DNA from: Geobacillus proteiniphilus
GTDB taxonomy: Bacteria; Bacillota; Bacilli; Bacillales; Anoxybacillaceae
DNA length: 59,390 bases
Assembly (NCBI RefSeq): GCF_001908025.1
Contig: NZ_MQMG01000016.1
Location: 1-59,390 of the forward strand
Direction of reading: 5' to 3'
Of the stretch, positions 1 through 7,623 are shown one piece after another (the first letter of the stretch is position 1; each line of letters starts with the position of its first letter). The position numbers and the translations under genes were made by a program. The notes under the pieces were generated by a model that was not told the origin of the DNA, made no database searches, and saw nothing but the letters and a program-made list of their open reading frames with translations.

Positions 1-507
1 CCATCTGTGAAAGCAACAGAAGAACATAATGATTTTCTTAGAGTTTCACAAGCACAATTTCACTTATCTTTACTAAAACGACAGGAACAAAAAATTTATA
101 ATGAAAATGGTGAGTACGTAGGGACTCTTGGTATTGAGCCTGTGCTATCAGCAGGATCAAATGATAATATTATGTCAGCTTTAGCTTCATATAAAGTCGG
201 CACAGGGAATAGTACTTGGAAGATTTATTGGTACTCTGGAACTGTCAATTATCATTTTTATGTGGATATTAATATTAGTAGTACTGGGTTAGCCACAATA
301 ACACGAGCTTATAATGGATGGTATTTTATAACTCCTCCTTACACCGTTAAAAAAGATTGGATCTCTATTCTTAGAAAAACAGAAACATATACTTTACCAG
401 CCGAAGCTAGATATCATCTAACCCTTAATAGCATTTGGGGTGGAGAATGGACTATTTATTTATATGCTCGTGTGAAGGATCAAACATTGTATACCGGTAC
501 CAATTAA
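1..507 (+). CDS. Unknown AT-rich protein, 5'-truncated (possibly DUF5626-like)
   Basis: The reading frame is open to the left edge of the window. The GTG at position 7 has no ribosome site in front of it, so the true start probably lies outside. About 166 residues are visible. They are rich in aromatic and beta-strand-forming residues (for example GTGNSTWKIYWYSG and YNGWYFITPPY) and have no membrane segment. The pattern faintly recalls the secreted DUF5626 family of Bacillales, but that is recollection, not alignment. The gene is clearly more A+T-rich than the metabolic genes further right, suggesting acquired DNA. A tiny membrane peptide gene follows 18 bases downstream, probably in the same transcript. 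No function can be assigned. Confidence 0.5.
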   Translation, partial: PSVKATEEHNDFLRVSQAQFHLSLLKRQEQKIYNENGEYVGTLGIEPVLSAGSNDNIMSALASYKVGTGNSTWKIYWYSGTVNYHFYVDINISSTGLATITRAYNGWYFITPPYTVKKDWISILRKTETYTLPAEARYHLTLNSIWGGEWTIYLYARVKDQTLYTGTN

Positions 508-525
508 CAAAAAGGAGAATGGGAC

Positions 526-621
526 ATGCTGACCACCATTACGTCTATTTTAGGCTACCTTTTTATAGGTGTCGTTATTTTAGCTGTTTTTATGGTTTTT
601 AAATTCGTGAGAAAACGGTAA
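526..621 (+). CDS. Small 31-aa single-pass membrane peptide
   Basis: ATG at 526 is preceded by AAAGGAG (511-517) at good spacing. The 31 codons encode a short polar head, one hydrophobic helix of about 20 residues (ILGYLFIGVVILAVFMVF) and a basic tail ending KFVRKR, then TAA. That is the architecture of a single-span membrane peptide with a cytoplasmic positive tail. It lies 18 bases after the preceding gene, so the two are probably co-transcribed. It could be a small holin-like, toxin-like or accessory peptide; nothing in the sequence decides between these. Confidence 0.55.
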   Translation: MLTTITSILGYLFIGVVILAVFMVFKFVRKR

Positions 622-648
622 AAAATTAGAAGACTGATAATAAAAGAA

Positions 649-692
649 AAACGCCGTTCATAAATCGAAAAAGTTCCCAAAACACGGCGTTT
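649..692. repeat. 9-bp perfect inverted repeat
   Basis: AAACGCCGT at 649-657 and its complement ACGGCGTTT at 684-692 are separated by 26 bases. The loop is long and there is no T-run directly after either arm, so it is a weak terminator candidate at best for the two small plus-strand genes. Confidence 0.4.
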
Positions 693-702
693 CCAAAAAC
701 CT

Positions 703-803
703 CCCCTGGGAACGAAACGTCCGAAGGCTCTAACAAGACGGCCGCCGCCCTTTATGAGGGATTTGACGCCATTGCGGGCGGCGACGTTCGCTCTAGCCAG
801 GGG
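703..803. repeat. Long nested foldback downstream of the Rpn gene
   Basis: Three nested complementary arm pairs are visible: CCCCTGG (703-709) with CCAGGGG (797-803), GAACG (710-714) with CGTTC (785-789), and CGCCGCCC (743-750) with GGGCGGCG (776-783). Together they would fold about 100 bases into one branched stem. It begins 10 bases past the stop codon of the minus-strand Rpn-family gene. It may be its terminator, an IS-like end, or a structured RNA. Confidence 0.5.
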
Positions 804-812
804 GCATCCGAC

Positions 813-1739
813 TTACTGCTTCACCTTTTCAATCGTCTCGACCGGCAGCCCGGTCAGTTCGTGAATCGTGTCGACATCGTACCCTTTCGCCAGCATTCTC
901 TTCACCACGTCGAGCTTCCCTTCCTCGATCCCTTGTTGGCGTCCTTGCTTCATCCCTTGCTTCATCCCTTGCTTTATCCCCAGTTCGATTCCTTTTTGGA
1001 TTCCCTTTTCCATCCCCCGCTGTTCGTATGAGACAATGAGCTCCATCACACGCTTTGCTTCCTTCGTTTCCATTTGGCTCACCTCGTTTCGCAGTTTCGC
1101 TTCCTCCTCTTCGGATAGACGCAAATACGTCTCGAAAAAACCGAACAACAGCCGCTGTTTCGCTTCATCCAGCTCGAGGCGGACGAGCATGCGCAAAAAT
1201 TCCTTTTTCACTTCGACTTTCTCATCTTCATTATACCCCATTTTGCTTAGCAAAGCAGCGGCGACAGGGTTGGCATGGCGGATGTACGCCCGCCACGGCA
1301 GTTTGCGCAGCTCCACCGTCAGAAAGCGGAAGTCGAGAACGGTCAAAAACGGAAACTGCATGACCAATGAGGAAGGTTCATCGTATTGTTCGTCATAGCT
1401 GAAGATGGCAATCGGGAGAATGCGGCGGCGGTATTTTTGAAACAAGCGGCTGAAGTAGAGGAACATTCGCTCGGGGAAGGTCCGCTGGGTGTAGCTTTGA
1501 TGCTCGACATGAACAATGACGAGCCCGTCTTCCCCTTTTACCTTTGTTTCGACCAACAAGTCGACGCGGTGCTTCTCTCCGGCCGTCACATCGGTGAACA
1601 GTTCCTCGGAGAGGAAAGAGAGATGGTGAACGTCAATGTGCTCGTACACGTCGGGAAAGAAAAGAAGCAAAAACTCCTCAAAAAATGTCGACAGCAACTC
1701 TTTGAACAACCGGTCATGATCGATTCGCTTCCTAGCCAC
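813..1739 (-). CDS. Rpn-family PD-(D/E)XK nuclease / putative transposase
   Basis: Predicted DNA nuclease of the recombination-promoting nuclease (Rpn, Transposase_31-like) family. GTG at 1739 is chosen because GGGAGG sits just upstream; an ATG at 1835 has no ribosome site. The protein of about 308 aa begins VARKRIDHDRLFKELL, the usual family N-terminus. The nuclease core shows RVDLLVETKVKG followed by VHVEHQ, i.e. the catalytic Asp and the E-x-Q/K element. The C-terminus has a run of charged KQG/KGI repeats (IELGIKQGMKQG) and a small terminal helical region, as in other members. Family members promote recombination in E. coli and often behave as mobile genes. Here it lies beside a minimal CRISPR array and a large foldback; no transposase partner is visible. 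Confidence 0.8.
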   Translation of the reverse strand: MARKRIDHDRLFKELLSTFFEEFLLLFFPDVYEHIDVHHLSFLSEELFTDVTAGEKHRVDLLVETKVKGEDGLVIVHVEHQSYTQRTFPERMFLYFSRLFQKYRRRILPIAIFSYDEQYDEPSSLVMQFPFLTVLDFRFLTVELRKLPWRAYIRHANPVAAALLSKMGYNEDEKVEVKKEFLRMLVRLELDEAKQRLLFGFFETYLRLSEEEEAKLRNEVSQMETKEAKRVMELIVSYEQRGMEKGIQKGIELGIKQGMKQGMKQGRQQGIEEGKLDVVKRMLAKGYDVDTIHELTGLPVETIEKVKQ

Positions 1740-1841
1740 GTTTTCCCTCCCTGCAATGTCGGATTCACTGTACTGTATTCGCTCTTCGCAGCCGAATTCC
1801 TCCTTATCCCTCCCATGTTTTTGGGCATGCGCCATGTCGCA

Positions 1842-2008
1842 TTTGTCCTTTTCCTATGTCGAGCGGTAAAACAAGCTGAACTCAGCGGCAGTTCAGCTGT
1901 GGCAGGAGACAGTTTCAGTTCCTCATGGGTACGATAAAAAACGCGGGAACCGCTCAACGTTGTTACAGGCTCTACTGGTTTCAGTTCCTCATGGGTACGA
2001 TAAAAAAC
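1842..2008 (-). CRISPR. Minimal CRISPR array: two exact repeats plus one degenerate
   Basis: Two identical 31-base repeats lie at 1912-1942 and 1978-2008, separated by a 35-base unique spacer (1943-1977). Read on the minus strand each repeat starts GTTTTTTATCGTACC and ends GAGGAACTGAAAC, which resembles the 30-base repeat family (GTTTTTATCGTACC...TTGAAAC) known from type I-B/III arrays of Geobacillus and clostridia. A third, degenerate copy is suggested at about 1842-1872 (TTCCTATG and CGGTAAAAC blocks); it would enclose a second, 39-base spacer at 1873-1911. Degeneration at the end away from the leader is usual. No cas gene is in the window. Confidence 0.75.
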
Positions 2009-2188
2009 CCAAACCATGCGCATAAAATCAAGCTTTTCTCTTTGGACTGTTTTTAGAATATAATGTTTAAAAATTCTGTTAATTATGTCTAGCCGTGTTG
2101 GCTGTTAGGAGTTTGACGAGAAAAGACATTGTCGTCGATCCTCCGGGATTTTTGCACGATTGGGGGTCGACGACAGCCTACCCCGTTT
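2009..2188 (-). promoter_or_regulatory. Probable CRISPR leader with GTCGTCGA inverted repeat
   Basis: By repeat orientation the leader must lie on the high-coordinate side. This 180-base stretch has no gene, is AT-rich next to the array (a TATATT/TAAAAA tract around 2050-2075 on the minus strand), and carries an inverted repeat GTCGTCGATCC (2131-2141) / GGGTCGACGAC (2164-2174), 11 bp with one wobble. The inverted repeat could equally be the terminator of the AEC carrier gene, whose stop is at 2189, but no T-run follows it. Confidence 0.45.
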
Positions 2189-3124
2189 TCATCCCCAAAT
2201 TGGAAACAACAGCCGGGCCGCATATACTGTGCCTGTCACGGTAATGGCGCTTAACAAGGTCGACACCAACACCGCTTGGGCGGCGTAATCTGGGTGGCAG
2301 TCATACTCGAGTGCATACAGCGCAGTATTGCGCGAGCACGGATAGGAACTGGCAATGAGCAACGCCTGAGCCGTCACGCCATCAATTCCTAATAGAAAGA
2401 TCAAAGACGCAGCCAACAGCGGTGACAAAATCAAGCGCCCGAACACACTCACATACACAAGCCGCGGCAAGGCAGTAAAACGGACGTAGGCGATTTGCGC
2501 TCCCAACGTAAAGAGAGCGATGGCTAAAAACGCATCGGCGACCCGCTGAAGCGGCGCCCATAAAAATGATGGGATGGGGATGTGAAACCATCGACAAACT
2601 ACGCCAAGCAACAGCGCGTGAAGAACGGGATTTTTCCATATCTCCGCAGTCCATTTCCCTCTTTTTCCATTCCCGGATACAAACTGGTATACCCCATATG
2701 TATTCGTCAAGAAATTTTGAAAGATCGTCACCATAATTTGAATCGTCGCCCCGAGCGGATGTTGATGAAATACAAGCTGACTGACCGGGATGCCGAAATT
2801 ACCTGAGTTGTTCAACACAATAGTGTTTTGAAATACGGCTGACAAACTCCGTTCCAATTTGAATAACTTGGCCATTATCATACTCAAAACGATAAGTCCG
2901 CTGTTTTGCAACAAGAGAAATCCTAAGATGGCCGCCAACACCTTTCCATTCAACTCACTGTCATACACGTTGATGAATGCGACTGCCGGCAACAGGACAT
3001 ACATGTTCAATTTGGATAACGTATTGAGATCAAGGTGAAAGAAGCGGTGAAGCCCTGCCCCCAAGCCGACAATCAACAACATAGGAACCATCACTTGCAA
3101 TAAAATGCCGCTAAAAACAGCCAA
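2189..3124 (-). CDS. AEC-family membrane carrier (auxin efflux carrier type)
   Basis: Membrane transporter of the AEC family, whose bacterial members carry malate, malonate, citrate-like acids or other organic anions. The protein has about ten hydrophobic helices in two sets around a central charged region. The start is probably TTG at 3124 (LAVFSGILLQVMVPM), which has GAGGAG six bases upstream; an ATG at 3151 lacks a ribosome site. The stretch PVSQLVFHQHPLGATIQ and the later SSYPCSRNTALYALEYD are in the substrate half of the family. It is last in a transcript with the sensor kinase and response regulator above, 60 bases after the regulator, which suggests that the carrier imports or exports the acid sensed by that system. 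Confidence 0.8.
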   Translation of the reverse strand: MAVFSGILLQVMVPMLLIVGLGAGLHRFFHLDLNTLSKLNMYVLLPAVAFINVYDSELNGKVLAAILGFLLLQNSGLIVLSMIMAKLFKLERSLSAVFQNTIVLNNSGNFGIPVSQLVFHQHPLGATIQIMVTIFQNFLTNTYGVYQFVSGNGKRGKWTAEIWKNPVLHALLLGVVCRWFHIPIPSFLWAPLQRVADAFLAIALFTLGAQIAYVRFTALPRLVYVSVFGRLILSPLLAASLIFLLGIDGVTAQALLIASSYPCSRNTALYALEYDCHPDYAAQAVLVSTLLSAITVTGTVYAARLLFPIWG

Positions 3125-3183
3125 GACGCTCTCCTCTCTTTCTTTATCCATATAATGGATGTTTCATTTTTGCAAATCCATAT

Positions 3184-3876
3184 CTACATTTTCTTCTTGT
3201 AAACTCGTTCCGGCCGCCCAACAGATCCATAGGTAATATCAGCTGTCACTTGATCAATCGAGACAAGATACTCCAAATAACGACGAGCCGTCGTCCGGCT
3301 CGTGCCGATTTGCCGCCCGACTTCTTCAGCGGTGATGCCTTCCGGGCACTGTCTCACAACCGCCAACACTTTTTCTAAGGTCAACGGCTGAATGCCTTTA
3401 GGCAACATGGGCTGTTCCTTAACGGACACTTCTCTTCCAATTAATGCATCAACATCTTCTTGGCCAATCCACTCTTTCTCTTTCACCCACCGTTGCATTT
3501 TGTCATAATACTCCTTGTATCGATTTAACGTTTCCACAAAACGGTCAAACATAATCGGCTTGATGATGTAATCAAACACTCCGCCATGCAGCGCTTGTTT
3601 CAGTACATCTACTTCCCGGGCTGCGGTAATCATAATGATATCAATATCAGAAAAATGTTCACGAACCCATTTCAAAAACGAAAGGCCGTTCATATCGGGA
3701 AAATAGACGTCAAGCAACAACACGTCTGGCCGCAACACCTCCGTCAATTCCCTTGCCTCTTCAGCGTTCGTGGCGATGCCGACCACTTCATAACCGTTCA
3801 CTTTCTCAACAAAGCGCCGATTGATTTCCGCAATGCGACGGTCGTCTTCAATAATCAGTACACGAATCGGCAACAT
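3184..3876 (-). CDS. CitT/DctR-type response regulator
   Basis: Response regulator of the CitB/DcuR class that activates uptake genes for di- and tricarboxylates. ATG at 3876 (MLPIRVLIIEDD) is preceded by AAGGAGGG; upstream in-frame codons overlap the kinase and lack such a site. The receiver domain (about residues 3-125) has the acidic pair E10/D11, the phosphoacceptor D56 in LLLDVYFPDMNG and the conserved Lys in YIIKPIMF. The C-terminal part carries a helix-turn-helix (EEVGRQIGTSRTTARRYLEYL), the family's HTH type rather than OmpR or NarL type. It starts 13 bases after the kinase gene. Likely target: the tctCBA promoter, where paired ATTTTGT repeats occur. Confidence 0.88.
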   Translation of the reverse strand: MLPIRVLIIEDDRRIAEINRRFVEKVNGYEVVGIATNAEEARELTEVLRPDVLLLDVYFPDMNGLSFLKWVREHFSDIDIIMITAAREVDVLKQALHGGVFDYIIKPIMFDRFVETLNRYKEYYDKMQRWVKEKEWIGQEDVDALIGREVSVKEQPMLPKGIQPLTLEKVLAVVRQCPEGITAEEVGRQIGTSRTTARRYLEYLVSIDQVTADITYGSVGRPERVYKKKM

Positions 3877-3889
3877 CGGTTCCCTCCTT

Positions 3890-5500
3890 CTAGCCTTGGC
3901 GGCACTGCCGACCGACATGGGCCGGTCGCTTTGGGATCATGATGGTAAATACCGTGCCTGCTCCTTGCTCAGATCGATACATCATTTGCCCCTCGAGCAT
4001 TGTCAACGCCCGGTTCACTAGATCAAGCCCATACCCCCGTCCTCGGGTAGCTTTCGTTGAAAAGCCGCGGTCGTAGATCCGTTCCGCTACAACTGGGTCA
4101 ATGCCTAATCCGTTATCCTCGACCTCAATAATCAAATCATCGCCGAGGTCAGTCAAAAAAATGGCCACTCGTTTCTCTTCCTTTCCGTTATGAAGGACCG
4201 CTTCCATGGCATTATCTACTACATTTCCAATAATGGTTACCAGATGGTCCCGGTCCATCCATGGAGGCACATCACGGAAACTGCTTTCCCGATCAATTTC
4301 AAACACAATTTTCAGCTCGTTTGCGCGATTGAACTTGCCGATCAGCAGCCCGCCAATGATCGGATCGGGAATTTCCTTCATCACAAACCGGACGATGTTT
4401 TGTTGCAAGTCGGTTTCTTTTGCAATCAGTTCAAGCGCTTCCTCATACGATTCCAGTTGAATAAGACCGGAGATCAAATACAGCTTGTTGGAAAATTCGT
4501 GTGTTTGCGCGCGCAAAGCATCGGCATAGCTTCGCAACTGTGACAGCTCTTTTGTCAGGCGATACAGTTCTGATTTATTGCGAAACGTCGACACCGCTCC
4601 GATCACGCCGCCCGTTTTATCTTTAATCGGGATGCGATTGGCAATAACCGTTTCTTCACCTAGCACCATTTCATCGTCAAATTCCGCCTGCCCCGTCCGA
4701 ATGACTTCAGGCAGCCTCGAGTGGGGAATAAGCTGTAAGATCGGCATTCCTAGTACATCGCGTTCGTTCTCATACCCAAGCAACTTCAACGCGGTTTGAT
4801 TGACCATTGTAATCGTTCCCTCTTGATTGATGGCCACAATTCCTTCGCGAATCGCTTCTAAAATCGCCTGCTTTTCTTGGTAGAGCAAACCGATTTCTTC
4901 CGGTTCAAGACCATGAATCGATTTTTTCACCGTGCTGGCGATCGCCATTGCACCCACCGCTCCGAGAAAGAGGGCAAAAACGGAGAAGAGAAACATCTTC
5001 ATACGATACGACCATACTGTACGCTGAATATCCTCTAGCAAAAAACCAACCGAAACAATGCCGATCACATGTCCGTTTTCATCAAAAATCGGCGCTTTTC
5101 CGCGAATCGCCGGGCCAAGCGAACCGACCGCCTCGGAAATAATCGCTTTGCCTTTCAGCACTTCGCCGTTGTCGCCCCCTACCATATGCTTTCCAATCCG
5201 ATCTGGCAGTGGGTGAGCGTAGCGGATTCCCTCATGGTTGCCAATCACTACATATTCCGCCCCTGTCTTTCGGCGAATATGTTCGGCAAACGGCTGCAAG
5301 CGCACTGACGGATTCGGGTCGCGGAACGCCTCGCGCACGAGCGGAGTCGACGCGACCGTCTCGGCCACATTCAGCGCTCGCATGCCAATTTGTTGTTTGA
5401 GCGTCGTCGCAAACATATGCTGAAACAAAAACGTTAAAACCACGATCACCAGCAGCAACAATGAACAAATAATGACCATTAACCGTGTCTGAAGCTTCAT
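3890..5500 (-). CDS. CitA/DctS-type sensor histidine kinase
   Basis: Membrane sensor kinase for citrate or C4-dicarboxylates. TM1 is at about residues 8-28 and TM2 at 168-190, framing an extracytoplasmic sensor domain with GIRYAHPLPDRIGK (91-104), the ligand-binding signature of CitA/DcuS. A cytoplasmic PAS domain follows (210-310), then the phosphoacceptor H334 in AQTHEFSNKLY and a HATPase domain with DNAMEAV, EDNGLGI and GRGYGLDL. At 536 aa it is of typical length. GGGGAG precedes the start. It is the first gene of a kinase-regulator-carrier transcript and is separated from upstream tctA by a strong terminator, so it has its own promoter or relies on read-through. It probably senses the tricarboxylate taken up by TctABC. 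Confidence 0.9.
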   Translation of the reverse strand: MKLQTRLMVIICSLLLLVIVVLTFLFQHMFATTLKQQIGMRALNVAETVASTPLVREAFRDPNPSVRLQPFAEHIRRKTGAEYVVIGNHEGIRYAHPLPDRIGKHMVGGDNGEVLKGKAIISEAVGSLGPAIRGKAPIFDENGHVIGIVSVGFLLEDIQRTVWSYRMKMFLFSVFALFLGAVGAMAIASTVKKSIHGLEPEEIGLLYQEKQAILEAIREGIVAINQEGTITMVNQTALKLLGYENERDVLGMPILQLIPHSRLPEVIRTGQAEFDDEMVLGEETVIANRIPIKDKTGGVIGAVSTFRNKSELYRLTKELSQLRSYADALRAQTHEFSNKLYLISGLIQLESYEEALELIAKETDLQQNIVRFVMKEIPDPIIGGLLIGKFNRANELKIVFEIDRESSFRDVPPWMDRDHLVTIIGNVVDNAMEAVLHNGKEEKRVAIFLTDLGDDLIIEVEDNGLGIDPVVAERIYDRGFSTKATRGRGYGLDLVNRALTMLEGQMMYRSEQGAGTVFTIMIPKRPAHVGRQCRQG

Positions 5501-5525
5501 AGGGCTCGCTCCCCAAACAGAAAAT

Positions 5526-5566
5526 AAAGAAAGACAGTCCGCCTGTTAGGCGGAACGTCTTTCTTT
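5526..5566 (-). terminator. Terminator after tctCBA
   Basis: AAAGAAAGAC (5526-5535) pairs with GTCTTTCTTT (5557-5566), and TCCGCC (5538-5543) with GGCGGA (5549-5554) around a 5-base loop. It lies 7 bases past the tctA stop. The symmetric A/T arms allow termination in either direction. Confidence 0.85.
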
Positions 5567-5572
5567 CTATTA

Positions 5573-7099
5573 TTACATATCTTCGTTGATGACGACCGAT
5601 TTTCCTCTTAGTTTCATGACAAACGGCACGGCAATCCATAAAAAGGCAATGACCAACAAGACGAGCGAAATCGGCTTTTCAAAGAAAACGAGATAGTCCC
5701 CGTTTGATGCCGTCAACGCCCGGCGCATATTGTTTTCGATCATCGGCCCCAACACAAGCCCTAGTACAAGAGGTGCAAGCGGGTAATCGTGTTCCGCAAG
5801 CCAATAGCCGAGCAAGCCAAATGCCAACAGCAGGAACACATCAAACGTCGTCACTTGCACCGCATACACCCCGAACACGGAAATGGCAATAATGAGCGGC
5901 AACAAATACTTCGTCGGTGTTTGGATGATTTTCGCAAATATTTTCACAAGCGGCATGTTGAGAATTAACAACATCACATTTCCAATGAACATGCTCGCAA
6001 TCAATCCCCAGGCGACGGCCGGATGCTCGTCAAACAAAAGCGGCCCGGGCTGGACGTTGTACATAATGAGCGCTCCCATCAAAATAGCCGTCGTTCCCGA
6101 TCCCGGGATGCCCAGCGTTAAAAGCGGGATCATCGCGCCTCCAGACGCGCCGTTGTTCGCCGACTCGGGCGCCGCGACGCCGGCGATCGTCCCTTGACCA
6201 AATTTTTCTGGATGTTTGCTGATTTTCTTTTCAAGAATATAGGAGAAAAACGAGGCCAATGTAGCACCGGCTCCCGGCAACACGCCGATGAAAAACCCGA
6301 GCAGCGACCCGCGGGCGATCGGTCCGGCGCTTTCTTTCAAGTCCGCTTTCGTCGGCAACACGCGGCCAATTTTCGCGATTTCCCCACTGTTCATTTCGTT
6401 GTGGAGAATGGACTTGAAAACTTCCCCCAACGCAAACAATCCGACCGCTACGGTTAAAAACTCAAGCCCCCCATACAAGTACGAGATATTGTACGTGAAG
6501 CGTGCGACGCCAGAGACGTTGTCGAGCCCGATCGTGGAAAGCAACAAGCCGAACACCGTCATGATCCACGCTTTCGTCATCGATTTGCCGGCAAGGCCGC
6601 TCACCGCGGCGAGCCCCAGCAGCATAAGCGAAAAGTATTCCGCCGGGCCAAACTTGAGCGCCACATTGGAAAGTGGTTCTGCCAGCAGCACAAGCCCAAT
6701 CAAAGCCACAATCCCCGCCACAAACGAACCGATCGCCGCAATCGCAAGCGCCGCTCCGGCCCGACCTTGCCGCGCCATTTGGTAGCCGTCCAGCGTCGTG
6801 ACAACAGACGATGATTCCCCGGGCGTGTTTAACAAAATTGACGTCGTCGAACCGCCGTACATCGCCCCGTAATAGACACCGGCCAACAAAATGATCGAAC
6901 TGGCGGCCGCCTGCTCGGGACTCAAGCCCGATGTCATCGACGCCGTCACCGGAATGAGCAACGCCACCCCGCTCATCGGCCCGATCCCAGGAAGCACCCC
7001 AACCGCTGTACCGATCAACACCCCGATAAACGCAAACAGCAAGTTATGCGGCTGAAGCGCCGTCTGAAATCCATCAAGCAAAAACGATAGGGTGCTCAT
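5573..7099 (-). CDS. tctA: Tripartite tricarboxylate transporter, large membrane subunit
   Basis: Large membrane subunit of a TTT-family secondary transporter that takes up tricarboxylates such as citrate with the help of a periplasmic-type binding protein. The 508 residues form about 12 helices, with the duplicated family motif GVLPGIGPMSG near residue 38 and GVLPGAGATLA in the second half. RBS AAAGGAGGGG precedes ATG 7099. It follows tctB by 13 bases and closes the tctC-tctB-tctA operon before a strong terminator. A two-component system of the citrate-sensing class is directly downstream. The substrate is inferred, since family members also carry tartrate, terephthalate and others. Confidence 0.92.
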   Translation of the reverse strand: MSTLSFLLDGFQTALQPHNLLFAFIGVLIGTAVGVLPGIGPMSGVALLIPVTASMTSGLSPEQAAASSIILLAGVYYGAMYGGSTTSILLNTPGESSSVVTTLDGYQMARQGRAGAALAIAAIGSFVAGIVALIGLVLLAEPLSNVALKFGPAEYFSLMLLGLAAVSGLAGKSMTKAWIMTVFGLLLSTIGLDNVSGVARFTYNISYLYGGLEFLTVAVGLFALGEVFKSILHNEMNSGEIAKIGRVLPTKADLKESAGPIARGSLLGFFIGVLPGAGATLASFFSYILEKKISKHPEKFGQGTIAGVAAPESANNGASGGAMIPLLTLGIPGSGTTAILMGALIMYNVQPGPLLFDEHPAVAWGLIASMFIGNVMLLILNMPLVKIFAKIIQTPTKYLLPLIIAISVFGVYAVQVTTFDVFLLLAFGLLGYWLAEHDYPLAPLVLGLVLGPMIENNMRRALTASNGDYLVFFEKPISLVLLVIAFLWIAVPFVMKLRGKSVVINEDM

Positions 7100-7112
7100 G
7101 ATGCCCCTCCTT

Positions 7113-7568
7113 TCATTGGAACCAAATTGGCCAGCTTGGCAACGTTCCTTGCAGCAGCTTCACATAAAGGCCATATACGCCAAGCGAAAAGCCAGCCGCA
7201 ATGGCGATCGACTTCCATAGCGCCCCTTTTTCCATCGTTTGAAAGCCGATCACAAGAAACAGAAACGTCGTGATCACATATCCAACCGTTTCAAGCAACG
7301 CCGCATAGAAAACAGCGGCAATGAAAATGACAAGAAATTTTTTATATTGCCGCGGCGGCTTCTCATCTGCCGCATCTGAATAACTTCTTGTCTCAAACAA
7401 CAGTTTGATGCTTAAGAAAACCAACACAAGTCCAAGCAAAAACGGAAACACGTTCGGCCCGACAGCACTGCCGTAAGCGCTTTTCGATAGGCGCAAGCTC
7501 TCGGCCATAAACAGCGCCCCGACGGCCAGAAATGCCGCCGCCGCGATACGGTCAGCCGTTTTGTTCAT
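7113..7568 (-). CDS. tctB: Tripartite tricarboxylate transporter, small membrane subunit
   Basis: Small four-helix subunit of the TTT transporter: 151 aa with hydrophobic segments near residues 8-24, 39-57, 80-97 and 105-135, as in TctB. RBS AGGAGG precedes ATG 7568. It sits between the binding protein and the large subunit, 55 bases after tctC, which is the standard order. TctB and TctA form the membrane complex that receives substrate from TctC. Confidence 0.88.
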   Translation of the reverse strand: MNKTADRIAAAAFLAVGALFMAESLRLSKSAYGSAVGPNVFPFLLGLVLVFLSIKLLFETRSYSDAADEKPPRQYKKFLVIFIAAVFYAALLETVGYVITTFLFLVIGFQTMEKGALWKSIAIAAGFSLGVYGLYVKLLQGTLPSWPIWFQ

Positions 7569-7623
7569 CGCTCTGCCTCCTGTTCTTTACGAAAAAGGGG
7601 AAGAATGTTCTTCCCCCCTCGTT

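Noticed and set aside
1740-1835. Extended start of the Rpn gene at ATG 1835
   Set aside because: No ribosome site there, and the extra residues do not resemble the family; GTG 1739 has GGGAGG at proper distance.
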